From Phaeospirillum sp. (GTDB lineage: Bacteria; Pseudomonadota; Alphaproteobacteria; Rhodospirillales; Magnetospirillaceae), in contig JAUSFB010000030.1 in the NCBI GenBank assembly GCA_030651575.1, positions 310,001 to 374,000 of the forward strand: a stretch of DNA of 64,000 bases, read 5' to 3'. The notes under the pieces were generated by a model. It was not told the DNA's origin. It did no database searches and saw nothing but the letters and a program-made list of their open reading frames with translations. Shown in pieces: positions 8,401-17,170 of the stretch (its first letter is position 1; each line of letters opens with the position of its first letter). The position numbers were made by a program, and so were the translations under genes.

Positions 8401-8919
8401 TCAGCCCCGCGTCATCGCCTGGGCGATGGGAAGGAACTCGGCGACGACCCGATCATAGAGCGGGCGCTTGAACGGGATGATCAGGCTTGGCACGACGGCC
8501 AGATCCATCCACTGCCAACGGCAGAATTCCGGATGTTCGGTGGCGAGGTTGATGTCGGAATCCGTGCCGGTGAAGCGGGCGCAGAACCACTTTTGCTTTT
8601 GGCCGCGAAACCGGCCCTTCCAGCTTTTGTCGGCGACCTCGGGCGGCAGGTCGTAGGCCAGCCAGTCGGCGGATTCGGCGATGATCTCGGCCTTGCTGGT
8701 GCCGATCTCCTCTTCCATCTCGCGTAGTGCGGTCTGACGCGGGTTCTCGCCCTCGTCGATGCCGCCTTGGGGGAATTGCCAGGAATCGCCGGGCGTGTCC
8801 ATGCGCTGGGCGACGAAGGCCAGACCGGCGGGGTTCAGCAGGACCAGACCGATACCGGGGCGGTAGGGGCGATCCTCATAGGCCAGATCCGGGGTCTTCT
8901 TCTTTTTGTTCTTGCTCAT
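8401..8919 (-). CDS. rppH: RNA pyrophosphohydrolase (Nudix)
   Basis: This 172-residue Nudix hydrolase removes pyrophosphate from 5' ends of mRNA, triggering decay. The Nudix box GX5EX7REUXEEXGU is seen as GGIDEGENPRQTALREMEEE-IG at about residues 51-73, preceded by SWQFPQ, which is typical of RppH. A Lys-rich N-terminal tail (KNKKKKTP) precedes the domain. The start overlaps the upstream YibQ-like gene by 4 bp, making it the last gene of the gpmI-envC-ctpA-yibQ-rppH run. This gene order is common in alphaproteobacteria. Confidence 0.92.
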   Translation of the reverse strand: MSKNKKKKTPDLAYEDRPYRPGIGLVLLNPAGLAFVAQRMDTPGDSWQFPQGGIDEGENPRQTALREMEEEIGTSKAEIIAESADWLAYDLPPEVADKSWKGRFRGQKQKWFCARFTGTDSDINLATEHPEFCRWQWMDLAVVPSLIIPFKRPLYDRVVAEFLPIAQAMTRG

Positions 8920-10358
8920 GATTTTCCGGCGGCGGGAGGGGTTTGCACCACGGTGGAGACCGGGGTGAGCACCAGATTCTGCCCGCCCAGATCGTTCAGC
9001 CAGCCTTGCAGGCGGATGAAGGACAACGGCCGGGGATTGATCACCGCGATGGCGCGCCCCTTGGTGCGCGCCGCGACGCTGACCTGATTGAGCCGCATAT
9101 CGATCGCCTCGCGGAAGGGATCGCTGTCCACCACGGCGGTGATCGGGGCGGAGGGCGGGGCGCGGTCGGGCGGGGCCGCGCCGTCGCCCAGATACAGCAA
9201 TCCGTGTTCCTTGATGGCGGCAAGGGTTCCGGCCATCTGCGGCGAGCTGGCGTAAAGCCCCCCCAGCGACACCAAGCCGGTATAGCTGGTGGCCTTGGAC
9301 ATCACCGTCTCCAGCCGCTCCAGATTGGCTTCCGGCGATAGGGCGCTCATCAGGCCATAGGGGCCGGGATCGCGGGCGGCACCCATTTCCACCGGCAGGC
9401 CGATCAACACCTCATGGCCGAAATCGCGGGCCTTCTTGATCCACTTGTCCAGACTGGGGGCATAGGGGCTGAAGGCCAGCGTCACCTCGGGCGGCAGCTT
9501 GGCGATGGCGGCCTCGGTGGCGGCCTTGTCCAGGCCCAGCTCCACCACGACCACCGCGACCTTGCCCTTGTCGGCCGGGCCGGACCAGGGTCGGGCATAG
9601 ACCTGCCAGGGCTGGCGGCCGTCGGGACCGGGGTAGGGCAATTCCCCCAGTTGGCTTTTGCGCAGCAGTTCCTTGACCGGGGCGGCCAGCAGCGGCTTGA
9701 CATCGCCCTTATACGCGGCCAGGGCGTCGAATCCGGGCGGCTGTTTCTCGGCGCTGCGGGGCGAGGGCTGGGTCGGAATGCCCGATGCGTCCACCGCCGC
9801 CACCTTGGCGGCCGGCGGCGGCGGGGCCGCGGCGGCCTCAAGCTTGGCCAGGGCCTCGGCGGCCGGATCGACCGGTGGCGGCGCACCCGCCGCGCCATCG
9901 GGCAAAGGCGAAGAGGCCGTCGCAGGAGGGGGGGGCGGGGTGTTCGGTTCCGGAGCCGCCGCCATTCCCGGCGGCGGCGTATCGTCGGGAACCGCCCGCA
10001 GCATGTCGCCGGAGCCGGCGGCGCCGGGCGGAGTAAGCAAGCTGCCGCCGCTTCCCCGGACGGGGTCGGCGGCCTTGCCGGCCTCGCCTCGTCCCGGCAG
10101 TTCCAGGGACAGGCGCGGCGCCGATTCGCCGATATCGAGCAGACCGATCAGGTCGCGGGTGTCGTAGGCGGTGAAGAGGTAGATTCCGGTTCCAAGACCG
10201 CCCCCCAGCACTAGCACCAGCAACCCGATCAGCAGCGGCTTGACGTTCAGCGGCCGTTTGGCGACCGGCTCGTCAACGATGATCTCGAACGACGGCTCGG
10301 CATCCAACTCGCCGAGGTCGTCGAGGTCATCAAGGTCGTCGTGACGAGCCGAGGCCAT
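8916..10358 (-). CDS. divergent polysaccharide deacetylase family protein (YibQ-like)
   Basis: A 480-residue membrane-anchored envelope protein. A cytoplasmic acidic N-terminus (DDLDDLDDLGELD) is followed by one transmembrane helix (about residues 42-64, PLLIGLLVLVLGGGLGTGIY). Then comes a long Pro/Ala-rich linker of about 150 residues. The C-terminal 230 residues are the divergent polysaccharide deacetylase domain (VAVVVVELGLDKAATEAAI, GHEVLIGLPVEMG), which lacks the metal residues of true deacetylases. Linked to envC and ctpA as in many proteobacteria, it probably helps cell-wall remodelling at division. It starts 12 bp after the ctpA stop. Confidence 0.85.
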   Translation of the reverse strand: MASARHDDLDDLDDLGELDAEPSFEIIVDEPVAKRPLNVKPLLIGLLVLVLGGGLGTGIYLFTAYDTRDLIGLLDIGESAPRLSLELPGRGEAGKAADPVRGSGGSLLTPPGAAGSGDMLRAVPDDTPPPGMAAAPEPNTPPPPPATASSPLPDGAAGAPPPVDPAAEALAKLEAAAAPPPPAAKVAAVDASGIPTQPSPRSAEKQPPGFDALAAYKGDVKPLLAAPVKELLRKSQLGELPYPGPDGRQPWQVYARPWSGPADKGKVAVVVVELGLDKAATEAAIAKLPPEVTLAFSPYAPSLDKWIKKARDFGHEVLIGLPVEMGAARDPGPYGLMSALSPEANLERLETVMSKATSYTGLVSLGGLYASSPQMAGTLAAIKEHGLLYLGDGAAPPDRAPPSAPITAVVDSDPFREAIDMRLNQVSVAARTKGRAIAVINPRPLSFIRLQGWLNDLGGQNLVLTPVSTVVQTPPAAGKS

Positions 10359-10370
10359 TGACGTCCGGCC

Positions 10371-11735
10371 CTACCGAGCGGCCGGACGATAAAGCGACAG
10401 ACCCCGCAGCAGGTCCAGCGCACGGGCCAACTGGTAATCCTGCACGGGATCGCCCAGCTTGATGGGAGTCGGTGCTTCCGGCTTGGCGCCCGTGGCGGGC
10501 GTTGCCGCCGGAGTGACCGACACCGGGGCGGCCGGCTTGGCTTCTTGCTTGTCCTTGTCTCCACCGCCCCCATTGGGATTGGGCAGAGCCTTGCGCAGGC
10601 TGGCTTCGCTGCGGCGTTCGCGCTCGGCCCCGGCGATGGGTTCGATGCGGGACTGCTGCACCTTGATGTCGGGCTCGATGCCGACGGCCTGGATCGAGCG
10701 GCCCGACGGCGTGTAGTAGCGCGCCGTGGTCAGGCGCATGGAGCCATGGCCGGGCAGTGGGATCAGGGTCTGAACCGAACCCTTGCCGAACGACCGCGTG
10801 CCCAGGATGACCGCCCGCTTATGGTCCTGCAACGCGCCGGCCACGATCTCGGAGGCCGAGGCGGACCCGTCGTTGATCAGCACCACCAGCGGCAGGCTTT
10901 CGGCGATGTCGCCGGGACGGGCGTTGAACCGCTGGGTGTCCTCGGTCCGGCGCGAGCGGGTCGAGACGATTTCGCCCTTGTCGAGGAAGGCGTCGGACAC
11001 CGCCACCGCCTGATCCAGCAGGCCGCCGGGATTATTGCGCAGGTCGAGGACGAATCCGGTCGGGGGCTTGCCGATTTCCTTCCTCAGATTCGCCATGATC
11101 CGCTTGAGGTCTTCGTTGGTGGTGGCGCTGAACTGCGAGATGCGGATATAGCCCACATCGCCCTGGGTCTGGCCCTTGACGGTCTGAACCTTGATCACGG
11201 CGCGGGTCAGCTTGACGTCGAAGGGATTCTCCACCGCCAGCCGGCGGACGGTCAGCTTGATGTCGGTATTGGCGGGGCCGCGCATGCGATCGACCGCCTC
11301 GGACAGGGTCAGGCCCTGGACCGGCTCGCCATCCAGATGGGTGATGAAGTCGCCCGGCTGCATGCCGGCGCGGTAAGCGGGGGTGTCGTCGATGGGCGAG
11401 ACCACCTTGACCCAACCGCTTTCCATGGTGACTTCGAGGCCGAGGCCACCGAACTCGCCACGGGTCTGAATGTCCATATCCTTGGAATTCTTGGGATTGA
11501 GGTAGCTGGAGTGGGGATCGAGCGAGGACAGCATGCCGTTCAGGGCTGACTCGATCAGCTCCTCGTCATTGACTGGTTCCACATACTCGGAGCGCACCTT
11601 GTCGAAAACTTCGGCGAACAGGTCGAGCAGCTTGTAGGTTTCCTTGCGCTCCGCCGCCATCGCGGGGACGGGGGTCAGAGCTGTCGTCGACAGCAGGGCG
11701 AAGGTTCCCGCCGCGATCAAAATCTTGCGAATCAT
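10371..11735 (-). CDS. ctpA: C-terminal processing peptidase, S41 family
   Basis: The 454-residue periplasmic serine protease begins with a signal peptide (ILIAAGTFALLSTTALTPVPAMAA). A PDZ domain (about residues 90-175, GGLGLEVTMESGWVKVVSP) is followed by the S41 catalytic domain, with the nucleophile Ser in GSASASEIVAG and the general-base Lys in RSFGKGSVQT. A basic and Ala/Pro-rich tail closes the protein. CtpA trims C-termini of envelope proteins and peptidoglycan hydrolases. The start overlaps the envC stop by 4 bp, consistent with a shared cell-wall function. Confidence 0.93.
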   Translation of the reverse strand: MIRKILIAAGTFALLSTTALTPVPAMAAERKETYKLLDLFAEVFDKVRSEYVEPVNDEELIESALNGMLSSLDPHSSYLNPKNSKDMDIQTRGEFGGLGLEVTMESGWVKVVSPIDDTPAYRAGMQPGDFITHLDGEPVQGLTLSEAVDRMRGPANTDIKLTVRRLAVENPFDVKLTRAVIKVQTVKGQTQGDVGYIRISQFSATTNEDLKRIMANLRKEIGKPPTGFVLDLRNNPGGLLDQAVAVSDAFLDKGEIVSTRSRRTEDTQRFNARPGDIAESLPLVVLINDGSASASEIVAGALQDHKRAVILGTRSFGKGSVQTLIPLPGHGSMRLTTARYYTPSGRSIQAVGIEPDIKVQQSRIEPIAGAERERRSEASLRKALPNPNGGGGDKDKQEAKPAAPVSVTPAATPATGAKPEAPTPIKLGDPVQDYQLARALDLLRGLSLYRPAAR

Positions 11736-13201
11736 CCACTAGCCTTACTTTTTTGTGCCGTGAGCCAAGGCAACGGGTTGACCGGCTGGCCGCCATGGCG
11801 CAGCTCGACATAGAGGTTGGGCTTGGAGTCGTCCTGCCCCATCACGCCGACGGGCTCCCCCGCGGTCAGTCTTTGGCCGACATTGCAGTCGACCTGAGCC
11901 ATCCCCGCGAGCAGCGTATGATAGCCCTCGCTGTGTTCGATGATCAAGAGCAGCCCATAGCCGCGAAACGGACCGGCGAAAACAACCTGCCCGTCATAGG
12001 GGGCGATGACCTGGGCCGCCTTGCGGGTCTGGATGGTGATGCCCTTGTTGACGTGACCGACGTCGTTGGTTTGGCCAAAGGCCTCGACCACCCGGCCGCG
12101 CGCCGGATAGGGCAGCTTGCCATGGGCCTGGCTGAACGGCTTGTCGCCGCGGACCGGCCTGACGGCTGCTGCCTCGCGCGAGGCTTTTTCGGCGTCCTGG
12201 GTGGCTTGTTGCGCCGCCAGTTGTTTTTCCTTGGCCTCGGCCTGGGCTCGCAGCTCGGCGTCGCGGGCGATGCGGGCCGAAGCCAGCTCCCGCTCGCGCG
12301 CGGCGGCGGCGGCTTGCTGTTGCGCCCGCTGCTGGGCCAATTCGGCATCGCGGGCGGCCCGCTCGGCGGCCTGTTCGGCGTCGCGGGCGATGCGCCGGGC
12401 GGCGGCCTCGGCCTCGCGCGCTACCCGTTCGGCAGCGGCCTTGCCGGCGGCTTCGGCCAGCCGGCGCTCGCGCTCCTGCTCCAGCCGGTGCAGCAGATCG
12501 CGCAGATCCTCGGCCTGACCGGCCAGATCGCCGAGACGCAATTCGGCGGCGCGGCGCTCCTGCTCGGTCTCTTGCTGGACCACGCTTTTGCGCTCGAACA
12601 TATCCTTGAGCCGAAGATGCTCCTCCTCCAGTCGGCCGGAGGTCGAGGCGATCTTCTTGCGCTGATCGCCGATTTCGCCGCGCAGTCTGGTGACCTGATC
12701 GATTTCGACCTTGAGGTCGCGCGCCGACTGCTCGATCTGTGGCACGGCGGCGCGGAGCAGAATGGCGGAGCGCACGGTATCGGCGGGGCTCTGCGGTTGG
12801 GCGATCAGCGCCTCGGTCGGCCGCCATGCCAGCCGCTGCAAAGCGGTCAGCACTCCCACCATCTGGTGCGAGCGCCGCTTCAGCGCCTGGGAGCGGCTGA
12901 TCTCGCGGCCGCGCAGATCCTCCAACTGGACCTCCATCTCGGACAGCAGGTCCTCGCTCTCCTGGGCGACGCGGGCGGCCTTGACCATGTCGGCGCGCAA
13001 CCGGGCGGTTTCCTGCGCCAGAGCCGAGGCCTTTTGCTTGATTTCGTCGTGCTCGGCGCGCGAGCGCGCCAACTGGCCTTCCAGTTCCTTCAGGCGCTCG
13101 CCGGCGTCCACCGGGCGGTCCCACGAGGCCGACGCCGATGGAATCCCGCCCCAGGGAAGGACGAGAACGACAGCCGCGAGCGCGAACCGGCGTAGCGTCA
13201 T
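11732..13201 (-). CDS. envC: murein hydrolase activator EnvC-like, coiled coil plus LytM
   Basis: The 489-residue exported protein has a signal peptide (RFALAAVVLVLPWGGIPSASA), then a coiled coil of about 300 residues extremely rich in Ala, Glu and Arg. The C-terminal LytM/M23 domain (about residues 370-485) is degenerate: the expected HxxxD and HxH zinc motifs are replaced (NKGITI, GYHTLLAGM). That is the hallmark of EnvC, which activates amidases instead of cutting peptidoglycan itself. The start overlaps the gpmI stop by 4 bp. The repeated ARDAE heptads explain the many long frames on the opposite strand. Confidence 0.88.
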   Translation of the reverse strand: MTLRRFALAAVVLVLPWGGIPSASASWDRPVDAGERLKELEGQLARSRAEHDEIKQKASALAQETARLRADMVKAARVAQESEDLLSEMEVQLEDLRGREISRSQALKRRSHQMVGVLTALQRLAWRPTEALIAQPQSPADTVRSAILLRAAVPQIEQSARDLKVEIDQVTRLRGEIGDQRKKIASTSGRLEEEHLRLKDMFERKSVVQQETEQERRAAELRLGDLAGQAEDLRDLLHRLEQERERRLAEAAGKAAAERVAREAEAAARRIARDAEQAAERAARDAELAQQRAQQQAAAAARERELASARIARDAELRAQAEAKEKQLAAQQATQDAEKASREAAAVRPVRGDKPFSQAHGKLPYPARGRVVEAFGQTNDVGHVNKGITIQTRKAAQVIAPYDGQVVFAGPFRGYGLLLIIEHSEGYHTLLAGMAQVDCNVGQRLTAGEPVGVMGQDDSKPNLYVELRHGGQPVNPLPWLTAQKSKASG

Positions 13202-14745
13202 GAAGCTCCTAGCAAGGAGTGTCCGTTCATCTCGGCTGGCTGGGCCAGCCCCAGCAGCGCCAGCATGGTCGGCGCCACGTCGGCCAGCCGGCCGTCGCGG
13301 ATAGCCGAGACGCCCGCCGGCGGCGCCACCAGAACCAACGGCACCGGTCCGGTGGTATGGGCGGTATGGGGCTGGCCGCTGGTCAGGTCCTTCATCTGTT
13401 CGGCATTGCCGTGATCGGCGGTGACCAGCATGGTTCCGCCAGCGGCGATCACCGCCGCCTCCAGCCGGCCCAGGCAGGAATCCACCGTCTGGGCGGCGGC
13501 GATGGCGGCGTCGAGGAAGCCGGTATGGCCGACCATGTCGCCATTGGCGAAGTTGACCACCACCACGTCGAAGCCGCCGCCGGCAATGGCCTCGATCAGC
13601 TTATCCGTGACCTCGCGCGCCGACATTTCCGGCTGGAGGTCATAGGTGGCCACCTTGGGACTGGGGACTAGGATGCGCTCCTCGCCGGGGAACACCTTTT
13701 CGCGGCCACCGTTGAAGAAGAAGGTGACATGGGCGTATTTCTCGGTCTCGGCGATGCGCAGCTGGGTCAGGCCGGCCCCGCTCAACACCTCGCCCAGGAT
13801 GTTGGACAGTGATTCCGCCGGGAACAGCGTCCCCAGGAAGGCGTTGAGACCCTTGGAGTACTCGGTCAGTCCCAGCCTTGCGGCAAAGACCACCTGGCGC
13901 GGGCGGGCAAAGCCGTCAAAGGCGGGATCGACCAGACAGGCCAGAATCTCGCGCGCCCGGTCAGCGCGGAAATTGCCCATCAGCAGGGCGTCGCCGTCCT
14001 TCATGCCGTCATAGCCGGCCACCACGGTGGGCAGGACGAATTCGTCGGTCTTGCCGGCGGCGTAGGAGCGGGTCACGGCGGCGACGGCGTCGGGCGCGGC
14101 CTCGCCCTTGCCCTTGCCCTCGACCAGGGCGTCCCAGGCCAGTCGCACCCGGTCCCAGCGCTGGTCGCGGTCCATGGCGTAATAGCGGCCCGATACGGTG
14201 GCGACGCGGACGTCATGGCCGGCGATGTCGGCCAGGAAGCGTTCGAGATAGCCCTTGGCGCTGCTGGGTGGCACGTCGCGGCCGTCGAGGAAGGTGTGAA
14301 CCGCTACCGGCACCCCCGCATCCGCGACGGTTCGGGCCAGCGCCGCCAGATGATCCTGGTGCGAGTGAACCCCGCCGGGACTCAGCAGCCCCATCAGGTG
14401 GCAGACGCCGCCCGTGGCCTTGACCGCCGCGATCATGTCGGTCAGCGCCGGATTGCGCGCCAGCGACCCGTCGGCCACGGCGGTGTCGATGCGCGGCAGA
14501 TCTTGCATCACCACCCGGCCGGCGCCGAGATTCATGTGGCCCACCTCGGAATTTCCCATCTGACCGTCGGGAAGACCGACCTGAAGCCCCGAGCTTTGCA
14601 GCAGGGCATGGGGGTAGGCGGCGAGGAAGCGGTCCCAGTTGGGGGTATCGGCCAGCGCGATGGCGTTGTCGGTCGGATCCTCCCGCCAGCCCCAGCCATC
14701 GAGAATGCACAAGACGACGGGACGCGGACGATGGGCGGTGGACAT
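13198..14745 (-). CDS. gpmI: 2,3-bisphosphoglycerate-independent phosphoglycerate mutase
   Basis: The 515-residue enzyme interconverts 3- and 2-phosphoglycerate in glycolysis and gluconeogenesis using Mn. Metal ligands and the catalytic Ser are in ILDGWGWR (near residue 14), QMGNSEVGHMNLGAGR (Ser near 65) and VTADHGNAEQM (near 440). Length matches the family. I chose ATG 14745 (STAHRPRPVVLCILDGW); no clear SD precedes it. Longer in-frame extension upstream is not protein-like. It heads the envC-ctpA-yibQ-rppH run. Carbon from the ethylmalonyl-CoA pathway would enter gluconeogenesis through this step. Confidence 0.95.
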   Translation of the reverse strand: MSTAHRPRPVVLCILDGWGWREDPTDNAIALADTPNWDRFLAAYPHALLQSSGLQVGLPDGQMGNSEVGHMNLGAGRVVMQDLPRIDTAVADGSLARNPALTDMIAAVKATGGVCHLMGLLSPGGVHSHQDHLAALARTVADAGVPVAVHTFLDGRDVPPSSAKGYLERFLADIAGHDVRVATVSGRYYAMDRDQRWDRVRLAWDALVEGKGKGEAAPDAVAAVTRSYAAGKTDEFVLPTVVAGYDGMKDGDALLMGNFRADRAREILACLVDPAFDGFARPRQVVFAARLGLTEYSKGLNAFLGTLFPAESLSNILGEVLSGAGLTQLRIAETEKYAHVTFFFNGGREKVFPGEERILVPSPKVATYDLQPEMSAREVTDKLIEAIAGGGFDVVVVNFANGDMVGHTGFLDAAIAAAQTVDSCLGRLEAAVIAAGGTMLVTADHGNAEQMKDLTSGQPHTAHTTGPVPLVLVAPPAGVSAIRDGRLADVAPTMLALLGLAQPAEMNGHSLLGAS

Positions 14746-14786
14746 GATGGTGACTGCCAAAGGAGAAGCGGGAGGAAAGACTATAC

Positions 14787-15386
14787 CTATTCCTTGCCGT
14801 TTCGCCAGCCCACCTCGCGGGCCAGGGCATCGAGTACGGCGGATGACGCCTCCCATTCCTCGGGCGGCGGCGCGCCGTCGGACTGGGCGGTGCTGCGGGC
14901 GATGGCGATGGCTTCGGCCAGGGAGTCGAGGCCGACGGCGGCGCGGCGGCTGTCGACGGTGTCGGGATGTTCGATGGGTAGCGGCGACAGGCGGCCGTTT
15001 TGCCAGTCCAGCTGGGTGCCGAAGATCTGCGGCCGGCCTTCCAGCGCCCGGATGCGGTCCTCCAGCAGGGCGGCCTGACGGGCCGGGGCCTCGCCCCGGT
15101 TGGCGGCGCCCTTCAACAGGCCGAGGCAGCGGCGCATGAAGCTGGGCCGCGACACCGCATGCATGGCCACCAGCCAAGCGGCCTCGGAGCCGTCGGCGTC
15201 GGCTACGTCCGAGGTCGGCCAACCCTCGTCGTCGATGATCAGCTCCAACTCGCGGGCATGGGCCTCGTGCAGCTGACGCAGTCGGGGGTTGTAGTCCCCC
15301 ACCGGCTCGCCCGACTGGGCCAGTTCGGCCCGAAGGGCAAGCTCGGCATCGCGCAGCGCCAGCAGACGGTGGCGGAAATGCATCAT
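14787..15386 (-). CDS. DUF6624 domain protein
   Basis: This 199-residue protein looks like the DUF6624 family: an N-terminal helical part with RLRQLHEAHARELELIID, then GWPTSDVADADGSEAAWL and a His-containing AMHAVSRPSFMRRCL segment, and DRIRALEGRPQIFGTQLDW. No signal peptide or membrane helix is seen. Function is unknown. The start may be ATG 15386 or the next codon (ATG 15383). It sits between gpmI and mcd on the same strand, 41 bp from gpmI and 52 bp from mcd, so it may be read from the mcd promoter. Confidence 0.75.
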   Translation of the reverse strand: MMHFRHRLLALRDAELALRAELAQSGEPVGDYNPRLRQLHEAHARELELIIDDEGWPTSDVADADGSEAAWLVAMHAVSRPSFMRRCLGLLKGAANRGEAPARQAALLEDRIRALEGRPQIFGTQLDWQNGRLSPLPIEHPDTVDSRRAAVGLDSLAEAIAIARSTAQSDGAPPPEEWEASSAVLDALAREVGWRNGKE

Positions 15387-15438
15387 CGGCGCATCATCCC
15401 CCCAACAGGGCGTCCACTCGATAAGAGCGACAGAGTGG

Positions 15439-17100
15439 TCAGTTCCGGGCTCCGCTCAACAGGCCGCGGGCGATGACCTGGGCCTGGATTTCGGCGGCGC
15501 CCTCGAAGATGTTGAGGATGCGGGCGTCGCACAGGATGCGGCTGATGGGATATTCCTCGGCATAGCCATTGCCGCCATGAACCTGCAACGCGTTGTCGGC
15601 GTTGGCCCAGGCGACGCGCGCCGCCAGCAGCTTGGCCATGCCGGCCTCGATGTCGCAGCGATGACCCTCGTCCTTCTCGCGCGCCGAGAAGTAGGTCAGC
15701 TGGCGGGCAATCATGGTTTCCACCGCCATCCAGGCGATCTTGCCGCCGACGCGGGGGAACTCGTAGATCGGCTTGCCGAACTGGACACGGTCATTGGCGT
15801 ATTTCAGGCCGGTCTCCATGGCGCATTGGGCCACGCCGACGGCGCGGGCGGCTGTCTGGATGCGGGCCGACTCGAAGGTCTCCATCAGCTGCTTGAAGCC
15901 CTGGCCCTCGACACCGCCCAACAGATTGGCGGCCGGCACCTTGAAGCCGTCGAAGCCCAGTTCGTATTCCTTCATGCCGCGATAGCCGAGAACCTTGATC
16001 TCGCCGCCGGTCATGCCCTCGGCCGGGAACGGATTGTCCTCGGTGCCGCGCGGCTTGGGCGCCAGCATCATGGACAGGCCCTTGTAGTCCTTGGTGGCGG
16101 GATCGGTGCGCACCAGCAGGGTCATCACATCGGTACGGGCGGCATGGGTGATCCAGGTCTTGTTGCCGGTGACCACGTAGGAGTCGCCGTCCTTGACCGC
16201 GCGGGTGCGCAGGCTGCCGAGGTCCGAGCCGGTATTGGGCTCGGTGAACACGGCAGTGGGCAGAATCTCGCCCGAGGCGATCTTGGGCAGCCATTCGTGC
16301 TTCTGCTCCTCGGTGCCGCCCAGGCGGATCAGCTCGCCGGCGATCTCGGAGCGGGTGCCCAGCGAGCCGACGCCGATATAACCGCGCGACAGCTCTTCCG
16401 TCACCACGCACATGGCGGTCTTGCCCAGACCCAGCCCGCCGTATTCTTCCGGCAGGGTCAGGCCGAACACGCCCATTTCGGCCACATGGTCGACCACTTC
16501 GATGGGGATCAACTGGTCCTGGAGGTGCCATTCATGGGCGTAGGGGATTACTTCCTCGTCGGCGAAGCGGCGGAACTGATCGCGGATCAGGATCAGGGTC
16601 TCGTCGTCGAGACCGGCTTCGCCGAAATGCTGGCCGTCCCTGATCAGCTCGGCGATGCGGGTGCGGACGGCGGCGGTGCAGCCCTGGCGGCGCAGCAGGT
16701 TGGTTTCCGGCGAGGAAAAGCCGTGAACCGTCTTGGAATCGAGGCCAAGGTCGCCGGGGCGGACGATCTCGCCCTGGCTCATGGGGATGCCGCCATAGAT
16801 CTGGGCGACATATTCGCCGAAGGCGGCCTGCAACATCAGGGTTTCCAGCTCGCCCAGCTTGCCCGTGGTCTGGATGCGCTTGGCCCAGCCCAGCATCTGT
16901 TCCAGCGCCGAGACATAGGTCGCCAGCCAGGCATAGCCGTGGGCGGCGGTCTGGTTCGCGTCGAACAGAGCGCCGTTGATCTTGCCGTCTTTGCTCACCA
17001 TGGCGGTGACGGCGTCCTTGGCGGCGAGGCGCAGCCGGTCGACGACGACCAGGGCTTTCTCACAGGTGGGGATCAGGTCGGCAAGCAGGGTGGCGGTCAT
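15439..17100 (-). CDS. mcd: (2S)-methylsuccinyl-CoA dehydrogenase
   Basis: This flavoprotein oxidises methylsuccinyl-CoA to mesaconyl-CoA in the ethylmalonyl-CoA pathway. At 553 residues it is much longer than a normal acyl-CoA dehydrogenase (about 380). An N-terminal extension of about 150 residues (starting TATLLADLIPTCEKALVVVD) is typical of Mcd. The dehydrogenase core follows, with FTEPNTGSDLGS, WITHAARTDV, the RVQFGKPI segment and the C-terminal QVHGGNGYAEEYPISRI; the catalytic Glu is in IFEGAAEIQ. GAGGAAT gives an SD 6 bp before ATG 17100. It lies downstream of ccr on the same strand, but a strong terminator (17120-17156) separates them, so it probably has its own promoter. Confidence 0.93.
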   Translation of the reverse strand: MTATLLADLIPTCEKALVVVDRLRLAAKDAVTAMVSKDGKINGALFDANQTAAHGYAWLATYVSALEQMLGWAKRIQTTGKLGELETLMLQAAFGEYVAQIYGGIPMSQGEIVRPGDLGLDSKTVHGFSSPETNLLRRQGCTAAVRTRIAELIRDGQHFGEAGLDDETLILIRDQFRRFADEEVIPYAHEWHLQDQLIPIEVVDHVAEMGVFGLTLPEEYGGLGLGKTAMCVVTEELSRGYIGVGSLGTRSEIAGELIRLGGTEEQKHEWLPKIASGEILPTAVFTEPNTGSDLGSLRTRAVKDGDSYVVTGNKTWITHAARTDVMTLLVRTDPATKDYKGLSMMLAPKPRGTEDNPFPAEGMTGGEIKVLGYRGMKEYELGFDGFKVPAANLLGGVEGQGFKQLMETFESARIQTAARAVGVAQCAMETGLKYANDRVQFGKPIYEFPRVGGKIAWMAVETMIARQLTYFSAREKDEGHRCDIEAGMAKLLAARVAWANADNALQVHGGNGYAEEYPISRILCDARILNIFEGAAEIQAQVIARGLLSGARN

Positions 17101-17119
17101 GGCGGATTCCTCGGGCTCT

Positions 17120-17156
17120 TAAAAAGAAACCCCTCTCCCGCGGTCGGGAGAGGGGT
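17120..17156 (-). terminator. rho-independent terminator after ccr
   Basis: A perfect 12-bp stem (ACCCCTCTCCCG at 17129-17140 with CGGGAGAGGGGT at 17145-17156) and a 4-nt loop are followed in the minus direction by TTTCTTTTT. This is a textbook intrinsic terminator 14 bp after the ccr stop and 20 bp upstream of the mcd start. Confidence 0.9.
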
Positions 17157-17170
17157 GCTTGGACGGCATT

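Noticed and set aside
12150..12480. Direct-repeat array within envC
   Set aside because: Repeated codons encode coiled-coil heptads (ARDAE); not a CRISPR or mobile repeat.
11753..13195. 480-codon plus-strand frame opposite envC
   Set aside because: Mirror of the Ala/Arg/Glu coiled coil; Gly/Leu-rich low-complexity product with no motif.
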